Source: Tupaia tana (lineage: Eukaryota; Chordata; Mammalia; Scandentia; Tupaiidae). Taken from it: 64,000 bases of DNA. The notes under the pieces were generated by a model, which saw only the letters and a program-made list of their open reading frames with translations, did not search any database and was not told where the DNA came from. Location: contig JAKSZU010000025.1 of NCBI GenBank assembly GCA_026018925.1, positions 25,893,696 through 25,957,695 of the forward strand, given 5' to 3'. A program made the position numbers and the translations under genes. Of this stretch, positions 35,141 to 46,060 are shown piece by piece (position 1 is the stretch's first letter; the number at the start of each line of letters is the position of its first letter).

Positions 35141-35368
35141 CCCCCCCATTTGCTGGAGGGTACTTGTGCTTGCCAGAGAAAGCAAGCAAGAAAGCACCCC
35201 CCCACCCCCACCCCCTCAGGGGGATGACCACAGTGCCATCTCTGTTGCTTTTACCCTTTGGACATGTACACACACACACCCAGTGTGTTTCTCAAGTTGT
35301 CTGCACAAGAGCGATCTGTCAGCCATAGGGGATCCAACTACCTTAATCACCAGTCTATCATCTGGTCT
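35141..35368 (-). mobile_element. Diverged SINE with target-site duplication
   Basis: CTGGAGGGTACTTGTGCTTG to CAGTCTATCATCTGGTCTC, with a C-rich insertion (CCCCCCCACCCCCACCCCC). The 13-bp target CACGTGTACATTT (35,128-35,140) recurs as CATGTGTACATTT (35,369-35,381); the one change is CpG to TpG. Confidence 0.85.
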
Positions 35369-35398
35369 CATGTGTACATTTTTGTAGCCTTTTTCTTT

Positions 35399-35655
35399 TC
35401 TTTTTTTTCGAGAAGTTTTTGCTATAGAGCACATGTGCTTGCCAGAAAGACAGAGAGAGACAGAGAGACAGAAAGCAAGAAATAACCCCCAAGGGATGGC
35501 CATGCCACAATCCCTTCTCCTCCATTCTCCTCTCGGAATCTTGGGCATGCACGCACACACACCTGGCGTGAGTTTAAGCCACCGGGTCCGGACTTGAACC
35601 ATGGCTGACTACGTGGGGGTTCAGCGACACAGCCATTACACCACTTGCTGATCCC
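35399..35655 (-). mobile_element. Young-form SINE with 16-bp target-site duplication
   Basis: GAGAAGTTTTTGCTATAGAG to ACCACTTGCTGATCCC. Perfect duplication TGTAGCCTTTTTCTTT at 35,383-35,398 and 35,656-35,671. It landed directly beside the older SINE at 35,141-35,368. Confidence 0.92.
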
Positions 35656-35671
35656 TGTAGCCTTTTTCTTT

Positions 35672-36484
35672 ACAAGAGGGCCAGAGACTTTCACTCCATT
35701 CAGAAGTCTGACATTACATGGCGATAGCCTTAAACTCAGTCTATATTCATGTCCTGCAGGCACTGAGAAGGAAAACCAAGGTTATCTTGAGAACAGGACT
35801 CCTGTCTTCTGAGATTGGTTTTCCAAGCCACATTATTTTAAATGGAGTAAAAGATTGAAAAGTTGAAACAGTCATTTACTTTTGAATGGAAAGTACTGAT
35901 CCTATGTCCTACCAATTCTGCTTTATTGCCAAGAAAGGTTTCATTTGAGTAGCACATGACTGTGGTTAGATTCATCTAAAAAAGAACCTAAAAGACTCTG
36001 TTGGTGGTGGGCAGATCCGGGTCCGTCCTGATCTGTGTATTCTGCCTTTAGGGCTTTGCTTTTGGCTTACATCTACCTACAGCATTAATAACAGAGCCCC
36101 TCAGCGGCAAATCACTGCAGCTATTTTTATATCTGCAATCCAAATCTAATAGACTCCAGTGGGTGTGAGTCAGTTATTTAAGCGTGTTGATTCTGTGCGT
36201 GTCTGGGCTGAGGACAGCAGTTGCCATGGAATCTCTGTGCAGGATTCTCGTGGAGGTAGTACTGATGAATCTATAAAAAGATGAGTGCAGAAAATATGCT
36301 TCTAAAAGCCGCTTTCTGATGAAATTGTTGAAGTGATGCCAGTCTATACATGCGTGTTTTGTTCTGTTTCAGTCCACTTTCGGTTATTAAATGTTCCTTA
36401 GAACTGTACATTTTTAGACTGTCAATGGTTGATTAAATCTCTTACTAATAATCTATTACATCATAATGTCCTCTGACGTGGAGT
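35672..36484. other. No recognised feature
   Basis: Repeat-poor. 36,080-36,300 has an ordinary mixed composition and might be conserved non-coding DNA; no coding signal. Confidence 0.3.
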
Positions 36485-36750
36485 GAGGTTTTTGCTATGA
36501 GGAGTGTGCACTCACCAAAGTGAGACAGAGACAAAGAGAGAGAGAAAGTGAAAAGTCCCTCTGAGAGGATGGCCACCCCACAGTCCTTTCTCCTCTACTC
36601 TTCTCCTGGGATTTTGGGCATGTGCACATGTGTGTGCGTGCACACACACACACACACACACACACGACATGATTTTCAAACATCTGGATCAGAGGCTTGA
36701 ACTGCAGAGTTGGCCATGTGGGACCCAGCACCTTAAACACCACGCCTCGC
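36485..36750 (-). mobile_element. tRNA-derived SINE with internal CA expansion
   Basis: GAGGTTTTTGCTATGAGGAG to ACCACGCCTCGCCCCC. A CA repeat at about 36,641-36,665 has grown at the place where other copies have CACGCACACAC. Confidence 0.88.
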
Positions 36751-37024
36751 CCCCATCTACCTCATAAAACATTTTTCTAAAAGTGATTTATAAATAAATT
36801 GTTGAGTAAACACTTTTTCATAACATCAAGACTTAAACACCATTGTATTGTCTGAACATTCTTGTTAGTGAAATGTTCTGTACACCCACAGACATTTCTC
36901 ACACCGCCCCTCCATTTAAGATCAGGATGACGAGGCTGGTGGAAACCAGACCACAGGTAACTCTGCATTTAAGTTTCGTGTCTCTTTGCCTTCTACACAC
37001 TTACCTATGTGCCCATTCTTTTTG

Positions 37025-37110
37025 GTCACTCAACTATCCATTCATTCAAAAAACATTGACTGTGTATCTAAACATCTCTAGACAGGCTAGGAGCTAAGCT
37101 CCAGGAAGAG
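37025..37110 (-). mobile_element. L2 3' end fragment (weak)
   Basis: CTATCCATTCATTCAAAAAA followed by CATTGACTGTGTATCTAAAC matches the antisense L2 terminus. Confidence 0.45.
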
Positions 37111-37444
37111 TTGAACGGACTTCTGTCTCCTTCACCTCCTCAACTCTACACGAGGTCCATACTGGCCATCCCATGAATGAATGTACTCAGGCACTGTGAG
37201 GACCCCGAGAAGACAGAAAAAACGTAGACCTGGGCTCAGATCTCATGAGAACCTTCATAACCATAAAATATTTAGGCTCGAGCTTGATATGTAAATGATT
37301 TGTAAAAGAGTACCTGTGATAGTTGAAAAGATCTCACAGACGCAAGAGGCATAGATACTTCCCATCTCATGGGTATGTAATACTCAAAATGTTAGGGTAA
37401 TAATAATGTTTCATTCTTGTTTGGGTATTTTTTTTCATTTGTTT

Positions 37445-37684
37445 GTTTTCGGGGTTTTGTCATAGGGTTTGTCTGCTTGCCAAAGAGAGAGGGGAAAGTG
37501 AAAAATCACCCTGTGTGGAGGATGGCCACACCATAGTCCCTTCTCCTCCATTTTCTTGTTATTTGGGGCATGCGCACACACACATATGCTTGTTGTGGTT
37601 TTTCAGTCCACCACATTCCATGCTCTAACCACAGTTGGCCACGTGGAAGTCCAGTACCTTCACCACCATGCCACATGCTGGCCC
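37445..37684 (-). mobile_element. tRNA-derived SINE, old form
   Basis: TTTTGTCATAGGGTTTGTCT to ACCATGCCACATGCTGGCCCC; diverged body with CCTTCTCCTCCATTTTCTTG. Confidence 0.88.
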
Positions 37685-37962
37685 CTGACACTGGCAGGAG
37701 GGCTGTTTACAAGATGGGAAGGAGAGGGAGGTGTGAGGCAACGTTGGCACCAGAAGTGGGAAAACGGCAGTGGCTCTGTCTGTGGTGGTCTGTGTTCTCC
37801 CTCCTTTGCACCAGTACTTAAGTGTGCTGGGAGAATCTGGGGAGAGTGAATTTCAAGATGTGGAATTGTTGCTCTAGGTTTCAAGCCTCTGGGAGGTCTG
37901 CCAGTGCAGCATCTTCTCCCAAACTTACCTCTCGTCTCCCTGTTTTCGACTCACCCTTTCTC
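37685..37962. other. No recognised feature
   Basis: GC-richer than its surroundings; overlapping short frames on both strands without known domains. Confidence 0.35.
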
Positions 37963-37979
37963 CTAGTCTTCAATTCTTT

Positions 37980-38254
37980 TTTTTTTTTTTTTTTTTTTTT
38001 TTGGAGAGGTTTTCGCTATAGGGCGCGTGCGCTCGCCAGACAGACAGAGAGAGACATAGAGACAGAAAGCGAGAAATCACCCCCAGGGGCGATGGCCATG
38101 CCGCAATCCCTTCTCCTCCATTCTCCTCTCGGGATCTTGGGCATGCACGCACACGCGCCCAGCGTGAGTTTTAAGCCACCAGGTCTGGGACGCGAACCGC
38201 AGTCGACTACATGGGAGTCCAGTGACATAGCCATTACGCTAACTGCTGGTTCCC
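37980..38254 (-). mobile_element. Young-form SINE with perfect 17-bp target-site duplication
   Basis: T run, then GGAGAGGTTTTCGCTATAGG and a CpG-rich head (GACGCGAACCGCAGTCGACT). CTAGTCTTCAATTCTTT is present at 37,963-37,979 and 38,255-38,271. Retained CpGs and the perfect duplication mark a recent insertion. The 188-codon plus-strand frame at 37,822-38,388 is mostly translation of this SINE. Confidence 0.95.
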
Positions 38255-38271
38255 CTAGTCTTCAATTCTTT

Positions 38272-39643
38272 AAAGCCAACAGGAACCTGGATTTTGGTTG
38301 CCGGCAGCAGATGTGCTCAGAGACAGGTGGCTCAGGATTCAAGGGAATGAGACCCGCATGGTCAAGGCCAGGAATTATTCAAAGGTGAAGATGAGAAGAC
38401 AGTTTGGCAATACTCCCCTGTGTGTGGAGAAATGAGAGGAAAAAATGGCAGTTAGGTTCTGTTCGATCTGATATTGCCTGTATGTTCTTCAACGACACTT
38501 TATACACTGTATTTGAAAACTAAAACCGGGCTTGGAGGTCTCCTTTGTTATTTCTGCTCTATGGTGACCGCGACGTCTGTCTCCTGCATACCGTGGGATA
38601 TCGGCCGTCCCTCCCTTTGACTGATAAACATATTTATGATTGACAATAGGAAATAAACCATCAGCGTGTTCCATGTCTTTGGTTTTCACTTACGGCTTTT
38701 CATACTGCCTCAATATGTGAAAAACATTTTTCTTGCTTAGAAAATTTCTTATTTTTGTTCTATGTTTTATTCCTTTGTCTTTTTTATTTTTCAGTAACAA
38801 AGCTATACTCATAGTACGGGATACCTTCTTTCTCTAAAACAGAATTGCAGGGCATAATTGGTATAATTTATTTTCTTCTTAATCTTCAACCTCCCGATAG
38901 AACTTCAGCATCAGTGAAGATTGCTTTGTGTCTCAACTTTTTCACACACTTGAGTGCACTTAAAAATTCAGACTCAGTGCAAAGTAGTTAAATCGTCTTT
39001 CTAATACAAGTAAAGTGTTACAAGAGACTATGAATTAAGAATTCCAAGAAATGCTGTTGCCTAGGTACAACTGAGGGCGTGTGGCTAACTGAACCATTAG
39101 CAATGGAACATTCATCTAGTCCTGGGCTGAAAATTCACTTTGACTTACACTCATCAAAGGCATTGCCACTGTCTGCTTTCTCAGTTCCTCTGGTCAGTGG
39201 ATAGCTAAATTTCCAAACTGACACCTTCATTGGCTCTCCTTGGGTCCCCGGCTACCCCTATAATCTTCTGTCTTTAAACAAGCTCTAACACAAAACAAAA
39301 CAACACAACACAACAAGAATAATGCAGTTGTTTTTTAAAATCTAGACACTCAATTTTTCTTTTCTGTGCTAGACATCATCTTGTTCCAGTAAGTCTGCAG
39401 AAATGACAGTTTTCAGCAGGTCCTCCTCTGCTGCCCCTTGCTCATTTTCTACTGAAGAGGTAGTTCCAAATTCCAATCTGCTGTTCCTCAAATCGTTTCC
39501 TTTCCTGTATGTTTTTCTAGGTCATAACAAAAAGAAAATGAACCAAGACTATTTATTGTTCCCCCTCCATACACTATTTAAGACACTATCCAAATTATTT
39601 TTCCTCCTCCATACACTACTTAAGACATCACTTCTGATTAGAA
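38272..39643. other. No recognised feature
   Basis: 1.4 kb of unassigned DNA with a short ACAAAACAACACAACACAAC run near 39,292-39,315. Confidence 0.35.
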
Positions 39644-39654
39644 AACAGTGACTT

Positions 39655-39936
39655 GGGAACCAGCAGTTAGCGTAATGGCTATGTCGCCAGACTCCCACGT
39701 AGTCGACCGCGGTTCGCATCCTGGACCCGGTGGCTTAACACTCACGCCGGACACGTGTGCGTGCATGCCCAAGATCCCGAGAGGAGAATGGAGGAGAAGG
39801 GATTGCGGTGTGACCATCCCTTCTGGGGGGTGATTTCTCGCTTTCTGTTTCTATGTCTCTCTCTCGGTCTGGCGAGCGCACGCGCCCTATATCAAAAAAA
39901 CCTCTCCAAAAAAAAAAGAAAAGAAAAGAAAGAAAG
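39655..39936 (+). mobile_element. Young-form SINE, nearly intact
   Basis: GGGAACCAGCAGTTAGCGTA to CTATATCAAAAAAACCTCTC, with an A/AAAAG tail. ACAGTGACTT before and GCAGTGGCTT after the element form an imperfect target duplication. Confidence 0.92.
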
Positions 39937-40257
39937 CAAGCAGTGGCTTAATTGACAAGCAAAGTTTCTAAGTGTTCTCTTCCATGTGTCTGATGACATT
40001 GTATTACTTTCTTTCCTAATCAATACCTAATTAAGACTGTGAGGCTTCTTGTTAAAATGATAGATGCCCTGTAGTTTTAGATTATCCTCAACATCGATTA
40101 TCAAAGTTACTTTTTCCTAAAATGAGCACAACAGTTCTCAGTGTGTTTTCAACCTGCAGAACCACTCTCACCCAGTAAGGAAGGTGATTGCAAAGATCCA
40201 TGGTCATCTATCTTCACATGCACTTGTCAGAGAATCGGATGGGTAGTATAGTGGAAA
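39937..40257. other. No recognised feature
   Basis: Unassigned DNA between two SINEs. Confidence 0.35.
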
Positions 40258-40267
40258 CATTATTTAT

Positions 40268-40548
40268 GTTCTTTTTTTTTTTTTTTTTTTAAGAGAGATT
40301 TTTGTTATCAGTGTGTGTGCACACTGGGGAGACAGAGACAGACAGACAAAAAGTAAGAAATCACCCCCCCCACCACCCAGGGTGGGAGGGCCACGCTACA
40401 ATCCCTTCTCCTCCAGTTTCCTCTCAGGATTTTGGGCATGCACGCACATGCACCTGGCATGAGTTTTAAACCACCAGGTCCGGGACTTGAACTGCTGTTG
40501 ACTACATGGGAGTCCAGCTATGTAACCCTTACGCCATCTGCTGGTACC
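40268..40548 (-). mobile_element. tRNA-derived SINE with 10-bp target-site duplication
   Basis: T run 40,272-40,290, body with GTGTGTGTGCACACTGGGGA and a head ending CCATCTGCTGGTACC. CATTATTTAT flanks both sides (40,258-40,267; 40,549-40,558). Confidence 0.9.
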
Positions 40549-40744
40549 CATTATTTATAATTTTCAACTACCTCGAGGAGTTTTGTCTGATAAGACTTAA
40601 TATTAAATAAGCAAACCATGATAAAATGAAGTCTTCTCATCTGACGATGATCCACAGAGAAGTGAGAATGAAAGAGAGATGGAGAGAAACAGAGAGAGGC
40701 ATTTTTGACAGGGCCTTGCTAATTTTCAGTCCTCACACCTCGAT

Positions 40745-40960
40745 TCTCCAATTAGCTCGGACAGTCAGATATTGACTCTGCTGCTTTTTAGCTGTGTGGC
40801 CATGCACAAATTGCAAACTCTCTGTGCCTCTTCTGAAATATAGATCACCTACCTCGTGGGTGGTCGTGAGTCTCTTAGTACGTGCAGTGAGCTGAGAATC
40901 GTGCCTGCAAGGTGCCGAGCACTCCCTACGTGCCTATTATCAGACTTAATTAAAAAGTGT
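40745..40960 (-). mobile_element. MIR SINE, antisense
   Basis: GACTCTGCTGCTTTTTAGCT, GTGTGGCCATGCACAAATTG, CCTCTTCTGAAATATAGATC and GTGCCGAGCACTCCCTACGT follow the antisense MIR from 3' to 5'. Confidence 0.75.
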
Positions 40961-41366
40961 AGTAACAGGCAATCAGGAGATGGGAACATTCTGTAATTAA
41001 AATCTCAAAAGTCAGCTTTGACTTTTACCCGATACTATTTTCCTTCTGTTAATGCTGACATCTTTGGGACTTTGTTTTATTTATTCACTTATTTTTCTTG
41101 GAATCTAGAAGAAAAGCGTACCATGCTGTGCTGAGTCTGGGGTCTGTATGAGATGGGGAAGCTTTTCAGGCCCCCTGTGTGCTCCTCGTAAGTGTTAGGT
41201 CCAGCTGAGTGTAAGCTGTGGTCACTGGGGAGTTCTGAGCTGCTGCTTACAGGGTGACCTGGGAGGATCCTCAGTCCCTGTGGATTTTAAGAGCCTGAGA
41301 AGTCTAGATCTGCAGAGGGGGCTGGAGTGCAACCAGTGCACATGAACGCTCTTCTGTTCACTTTCT
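40961..41366. other. No recognised feature
   Basis: Unassigned. Confidence 0.35.
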
Positions 41367-41391
41367 CTCATCATAGTCTTTATTTTTTAAA

Positions 41392-41562
41392 GACTTATTT
41401 ATTTCTTTCATTCCATTTGTTATTAATTTTTTTTTCCAGTTTGATCAGAGAGAGACAGAGAGAAAGAGAAAGGAGAAAGCAAGCGGCCAGGTCTAAGACT
41501 CAAACCGCCGTCAGCCATGTGGGAATCCGGCGCCTTTAACCACCATGCCACCTGCTGACCCC
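41392..41562 (-). mobile_element. Short-form SINE inserted in the tail of another SINE
   Basis: Shows the short-form junction (AGGAGAAAGCAAGCGGCCAG) and a head ending CCACCTGCTGACC. It is bracketed by CTTATTTATTT-like sequence on both sides, which reads as a duplication of the A tail of the neighbouring SINE at 41,575-41,832. Confidence 0.8.
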
Positions 41563-41574
41563 TTATTTATTTAT

Positions 41575-41832
41575 GTTTGAGGTTTTTGCCTGAGGGCACA
41601 TATTTTTGCCTTAGAGACACAGAGACAGTGAGAGGGAAAGTGAGAAATCACCCCTGGGGGAATGGCCACACTGCAATCCCTTCTTCTCTACTCTCCTCCG
41701 TGGCTCTCGGATATGCGTACACGCATGCACACGCACAACCAGCATGAGTTTCAAGGCACCAGGTGCAGGACTTGAACCATGGTAGAGCATGTGGAAGTCC
41801 AACAATGTATCCGCTATGCCATCTGCTGGCCC
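41575..41832 (-). mobile_element. tRNA-derived SINE, middle of a three-SINE pile-up
   Basis: GAGGTTTTTGCCTGAGGGCA to CCATCTGCTGGCCC. With the nested short SINE removed, it is flanked by CTCATCATAGTCTT (41,367-41,380) and CTCATCATATACTT (41,833-41,846). Confidence 0.88.
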
Positions 41833-41854
41833 CTCATCATATACTTCCTTTGAT

Positions 41855-42106
41855 TTTTCGGAGAGGTTTTTGCTATAGGGCACATGCGCGTGCCAGAAAG
41901 AGAGAGACAGAGAGACAAAAAGCGAGAAATCACCCTTTAGGGATGATGGCCATGCCGCAATCTCTTCTCCTCCATTCTCCTCTTAGGATCTTGCGCATGC
42001 ACGCACACCTGCCCGGCGTGAGTTCAAGCCACTGGATCTAGTACTCAAACTGCAGTTGACTACATGGGAGTTCAGCGACATAGCCGTTACGCTAGCTGCT
42101 GGTCCC
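41855..42106 (-). mobile_element. Young-form SINE in the target repeat of its neighbour
   Basis: GGAGAGGTTTTTGCTATAGG to GCTAGCTGCTGGTCCC, with a perfect 14-bp duplication CTCATCATATACTT at 41,833-41,846 and 42,107-42,120. That duplication reuses the target repeat of the SINE to its left. Confidence 0.92.
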
Positions 42107-42334
42107 CTCATCATATACTTTCAATGTCCTGTCTCTAAAGCTAGCTAACATGGTTTATATGTGGAGGTTTTTAATTAGATTTTATTATTTAAAAAATCAG
42201 GCACTGGAAAGCCTTGAAAACAACTTACTGTGACATAGATTTAGACAAGCTACTGCAGTCAGGCTTTGGGCCCGATTGTGCCTGGTCCCTTGTGTAATGA
42301 TGATGGAGATAATGGTGGTGGTAAGGATGGTAAT

Positions 42335-42490
42335 AATACTAGTAGTTCGTATTACCGAGTATTTAGGGAGTATAGTTAGCACTGTACTCTACTGGGTGTC
42401 TAAACACATCAATCGATTTCATCTTCAAAACGACCCTGTGAAAAATCCCAATTTCATAAATAAGGAAAATAGCATTCATGTCTAGAGGCT
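42335..42490 (+). mobile_element. MIR SINE
   Basis: GAGTATTTAGGGAGTATAGT, TTCATCTTCAAAACGACCCT and CCCAATTTCATAAATAAGGA follow the MIR core in sense. Confidence 0.65.
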
Positions 42491-42494
42491 TGAA

Positions 42495-42680
42495 AAACGC
42501 ACTGGCCTTGGATGTGGTAGGCAGGCGCCAGGCCCTGACGGGATAGAGAATTGGAGGAAAACGGACCGCGGCACGACCAGGTCCCATCAGTGGGTGCTTT
42601 CTGTCTCTGTGTCTCTTTCTCTCTATCTCGTGCATATGCACATGTCCTCTGACGTAAAAAATAGTAGTGATAATTTTTAA
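42495..42680 (+). mobile_element. SINE fragment, divergent form, 5' truncated
   Basis: GAGGAAAACGGACCGCGGCA, CCATCAGTGGGTGCTTTCTG, CGTGCATATGCACATGTCCT match the 3' two thirds of the divergent SINE form (compare 50,600-50,730). Confidence 0.65.
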
Positions 42681-42721
42681 AGGAATTCCATGAAAAAGAG
42701 CACTTGAAAAGGTTACCTCTC

Positions 42722-42991
42722 GGGACCAGCAGTTAGCGTAATGGCTATGTCGCTGGACTCCCACGTAGTCGACCGCGGTTCGAGTCCCGGACCCGGCGGC
42801 TTAAACTCACGCCGGGCGCGTGTGCGTGCGTGCCCAAGATCCCAAGAGGAGAATGGAGGAGAAGGGATTGCGGCGTGGCCATCCCCCCTGGGGGGTGATT
42901 TCTCACTTTCTATCTCTCTGTCTCTCTCTGTCTGTCTGGCGAGTGCACGCGCCCTATAGCAAAAACCTCTCCAAAAAAAGAAAAAAAAAAA
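42722..42991 (+). mobile_element. Best-preserved young-form SINE
   Basis: Complete copy from GGGACCAGCAGTTAGCGTAA to CCCTATAGCAAAAACCTCTC and A-rich tail. A box TAGCGTAATGG (42,734-42,744) and B box GGTTCGAGTCC (42,777-42,787) match pol III promoter consensus. The perfect 15-bp duplication AAAAGGTTACCTCTC (42,707-42,721; 42,992-43,006) starts with the A-rich side expected from an L1-type endonuclease nick. CpGs are largely intact. The anticodon-loop position reads CTCCCAC, as in tRNA-Gly(CCC), but the stem no longer pairs, so the tRNA parent is uncertain. Confidence 0.97.
42734..42787 (+). promoter_or_regulatory. Internal RNA polymerase III promoter of the SINE
   Basis: A box at 42,734-42,744 and B box at 42,777-42,787, 32 bases apart, both matching consensus. 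Transcription of this copy is possible but not shown. Confidence 0.7.
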
Positions 42992-43006
42992 AAAAGGTTA
43001 CCTCTC

Positions 43007-44128
43007 ACAAGGTGGCCGGACGAGCGAGTTTTCACCTGCTTCTGAATCCCAGGCTTCGCCTCCAGCATCCTCACCTTTCCACCTGTCAACTAACCGTTTA
43101 CAGATTTCTGTTTAGTCAAAGTGCCTTTATCCCCTTCAAAATCAAGAGCCTTGCTGTCTCCTTTATGTGCATTTCTTTACTGCTTGCTAGTAAATGCATG
43201 TTTGTATAAATTGCCTTTGTTGACGCCAAGGTATTAGGTTATTTGATGTTGTTATTCTAATTTATGCCCTTTTGAGATGCAGCCACGGAGGAAAACAGAG
43301 CTTGGAGGCTCATGCATTTCCAGATGAGGTTATAAATAGAAGCAGCATCATCCACTCTTGAAATAGAGAGGCATCAGGAGAGAGGCCAGCTTCAGGTCTC
43401 TCTCGCCTTGACCGGGTCACTTTTTTTGTGTGTCCTCCTTGACAAGTGAAAGCAATTGATCCCTCCTGTCTTTTGAACGTTGACTGTGCGCTGATTGCTA
43501 CAGAGAGAAGAATCAGAACCCAGTTAGTCTCTGCCCATTCATCTCCTTCTAGTAGCAAGATAAAGCCACTCTAGCAGCTTGGAAGAAGACAGTGGAATGA
43601 ATTTAGCCAGTTTTCCTGGATTCAACAAACATAAGCAAATGATTAGTCAGGCCCTTGGGGTTACGTACTGTAGAGTGCGTTTACAGCAGTGGCTCATATT
43701 TAATTCCGCAGCAGTGATAACAGTAATTCAGTGACTTCTTACACTGAGTCAGGCAAGAAGGGGCGTCACTATATGGAAGATGTACACTGAACAACCAGCA
43801 ATCATTAAGTCCCAACAACTTTTTTTCCAAGTCAAAACAAGGCATTTTCTATTAGGTTTCCTGGCTTCTTCCCCATGTGCAATTTCTGCAGTATTTCTTT
43901 TTTCACTCCTTTCCAATCTTGGGTTATTCGGCAGGGGTTCCTAGGAAACAGGTAACCAATTTTCAGATCCTCTTTCTACTTTCTTGAACACATGCATTAT
44001 AATTAATGGAACCTTAACATCAGGAAAAGGGAAGGCTTTAAAAGTAAGTGAGCATGGGCTGAAATGGGTTGGAATTCTAGTTTGATCTCTTATTATTTCC
44101 TCATCACTAAAAATAAAAAAACTCAAGA
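43007..44128. other. No recognised feature
   Basis: 1.1 kb of unassigned DNA; possible faint MIR trace near 43,700-43,760 (GTAATTCAGTGACTTCTTAC). Confidence 0.3.
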
Positions 44129-44372
44129 GGGACTAGTAGATGGGGTAATGGTTATGTCACTGGACTCCCACCTAGTCAACCACAGTTCGAGACCTAGATC
44201 CAGTGGCTTAAAACTCACACGGGGCACATGTGCATACATACCCAAAGTCCCAAGAGGAGAATGAAGGAGAAGGGATTACAGCATGGCCATTCTTCCTGGG
44301 GGTGATTTCTCATTTACGGTATCTCTGTCTCTGTCTCGCCAGCGAGGACATATGCCCTATAGCAAAAATCTC

Positions 44373-44405
<33 letters not shown>
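44129..44405 (+). mobile_element. tRNA-derived SINE with 29-base A tail
   Basis: GGGACTAGTAGATGGGGTAA to CCCTATAGCAAAAATCTCTC. A run at 44,377-44,405. Many CpG sites have decayed to TG/CA. Confidence 0.92.
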
Positions 44406-44407
<2 letters not shown>

Positions 44408-44869
44408 AGACACAAGAATCCTCACCTTCCATAGTTGTTTTAAGAGTTAAATGAGATGGAATTTGTAATAGTGTAAATCAGTGTTTATATACACGTGGCT
44501 TAATATAGGCGATCTTTTATTTCCTTATTACTGCCTACCTGTCCTTGTTCTGAAGACCTGAATTTCATAGCCACGTGGTAGTGCAGTTTCCAAAATTAGA
44601 GTCTAGACTTCAACATCTCTGGCCTAGTAGCTTTTTCAGCCCAAAAGTTTTATCCTGCTTGTGTTTCCAGCTTCTTATGTGTAAATTTTGATTTTATGTT
44701 AGATACTACAATACATGTGAGATGGCTCACATGCAGAAAGCACTCAATACGGGTTTGATGCTAACTCTGCTAACGGATGAATGTTGCACACAATGACCCT
44801 CCATTATGATAAAGTGACTAAGGAGCTCTCCTGCGATGAGTTCTGCTCCAAGAACTTCTATGTGTGTCA
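44406..44869. other. Possible MIR traces only
   Basis: GAGTTAAATGAGATGG (about 44,443) and CAGAAAGCACTCAATACGGG (about 44,735) look like antisense MIR words, too short to place firmly. Confidence 0.3.
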
Positions 44870-45060
44870 AATCATACAGTTCCTTTAACCTGAAGAATCA
44901 GGTATTATTATTTATAAACATCCCCATTTTTAAGATGAAAAGATCCGAGGCCAAGGGAGATGAACTTTCTCAATGGTTCCCAGCTAGGAAGTGACAGAGC
45001 TAGGATCTGAATTCCAGATGTGAGGTGTCAGAGTTCATATTCTTTATCATTTTCTGCCTT
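44870..45060 (+). mobile_element. MIR SINE
   Basis: CATCCCCATTTTTAAGATGA, AACTTTCTCAATGGTTCCCA, GAAGTGACAGAGCTAGGATC match the MIR 3' half. Confidence 0.75.
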
Positions 45061-45560
45061 TCATATTATTTTAAAGCACTGACTGAGGGAGAAAGATTAA
45101 GAAACTGAGGATCTGAAGGGAGAAGCTTCTCACAATCCATGAAACAAAAGAACTAAATCTTCTTTTAGAGGTTCCCTCCCAGTGGCTTTCCTGGCCACCT
45201 ATTCTGTGCCTATTCTGTGCATATGGGGAAGAATAGGGGAAAAATTGCCTTGAAATCTTAGGTCTTATCTTAAAAATTAATCTATGGATAGTTTAATATC
45301 TTACTTCACCAAGTAACTTTATTGAATATAAAAAATTATATTTAAAATTGCTTAATGATGAGTGTAATGGGAACTCCAGAAAGAGGTGTCATGACTTCCC
45401 TAAGGATTTGAGCTTCTTTGGCAATGTCTACCTCTTTGAAAGCTTAGCCTTAAATATAATACTAGCAGTTCTAAATCATAAGATTCTTGGACATCAATGG
45501 ATTCTAACAATATCAGCATGTGGGATCTCTCTCCCTCTCTCTCTCTCTTTTTTTTTCCCC
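45061..45560. other. No recognised feature
   Basis: Unassigned. A CT run occurs at about 45,530-45,548. Confidence 0.35.
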
Positions 45561-45564
45561 TGAA

Positions 45565-45805
45565 TTTTGCTAGAATGAGCATCTACTTTCTGGAGAGTCA
45601 GAGAGAGAGAGGGAAGGAAAGTGAGAAAACAACCCCTCCCCCCTGGGAGGATGGCCATACCCCAACCCGTCTCTGTTTCTCCTTTCAGGATTTAGGGCAC
45701 ACACATGCATGCACTTGGTGTGTTTTTCAAGCTCCTGGGTCAGGACTCGAGTCACAGTACAGTTCGCCATGTGGAATCCAGCCACCTCCACCAGGCACAG
45801 CCAGC
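45565..45805 (-). mobile_element. tRNA-derived SINE, diverged
   Basis: TTTGCTAGAATGAGCATCTA to CCACCTCCACCAGGCACAGC; body with GGGCACACACATGCATGCAC. Confidence 0.75.
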
Positions 45806-46060
45806 TTAGGACCTTTTCTTTGGCAATAAATATGTCACCTAACAGTATGCGCCAGAGAAGAGCCAATATAAGCAAATTATCCTGGCAGCCATCCTGGTGA
45901 AGAAATGGCTTTCACAATGAACTCTTGAACCAGTAGATTGATTACTGGGAAAAACAATTATTAGCACAATTATAGTCATTGCTTACAGCATCGCTCATGG
46001 TGAACAAAAGTAGCTCTACACTGGTGAATAAATCCTGTCACCACCCGTCCTCATATCTCA

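Noticed and set aside
37822-38388. 188-codon plus-strand frame
   Set aside because: Its core (SEKSPP, PQSLLLHSP, LGILGMHAH) is translated SINE and recurs in frames at 5,805, 25,005, 41,763, 47,139, 49,566 and 51,056.
41367-42120. CRISPR-like array (repeated CTCATCATA with spacers)
   Set aside because: The repeats are target-site duplications of SINEs and the spacers are SINE copies.
42722-42800. tRNA gene
   Set aside because: A and B boxes are present, but the acceptor and anticodon stems do not pair and the sequence continues into a SINE body and A tail. It is a tRNA-derived SINE head.
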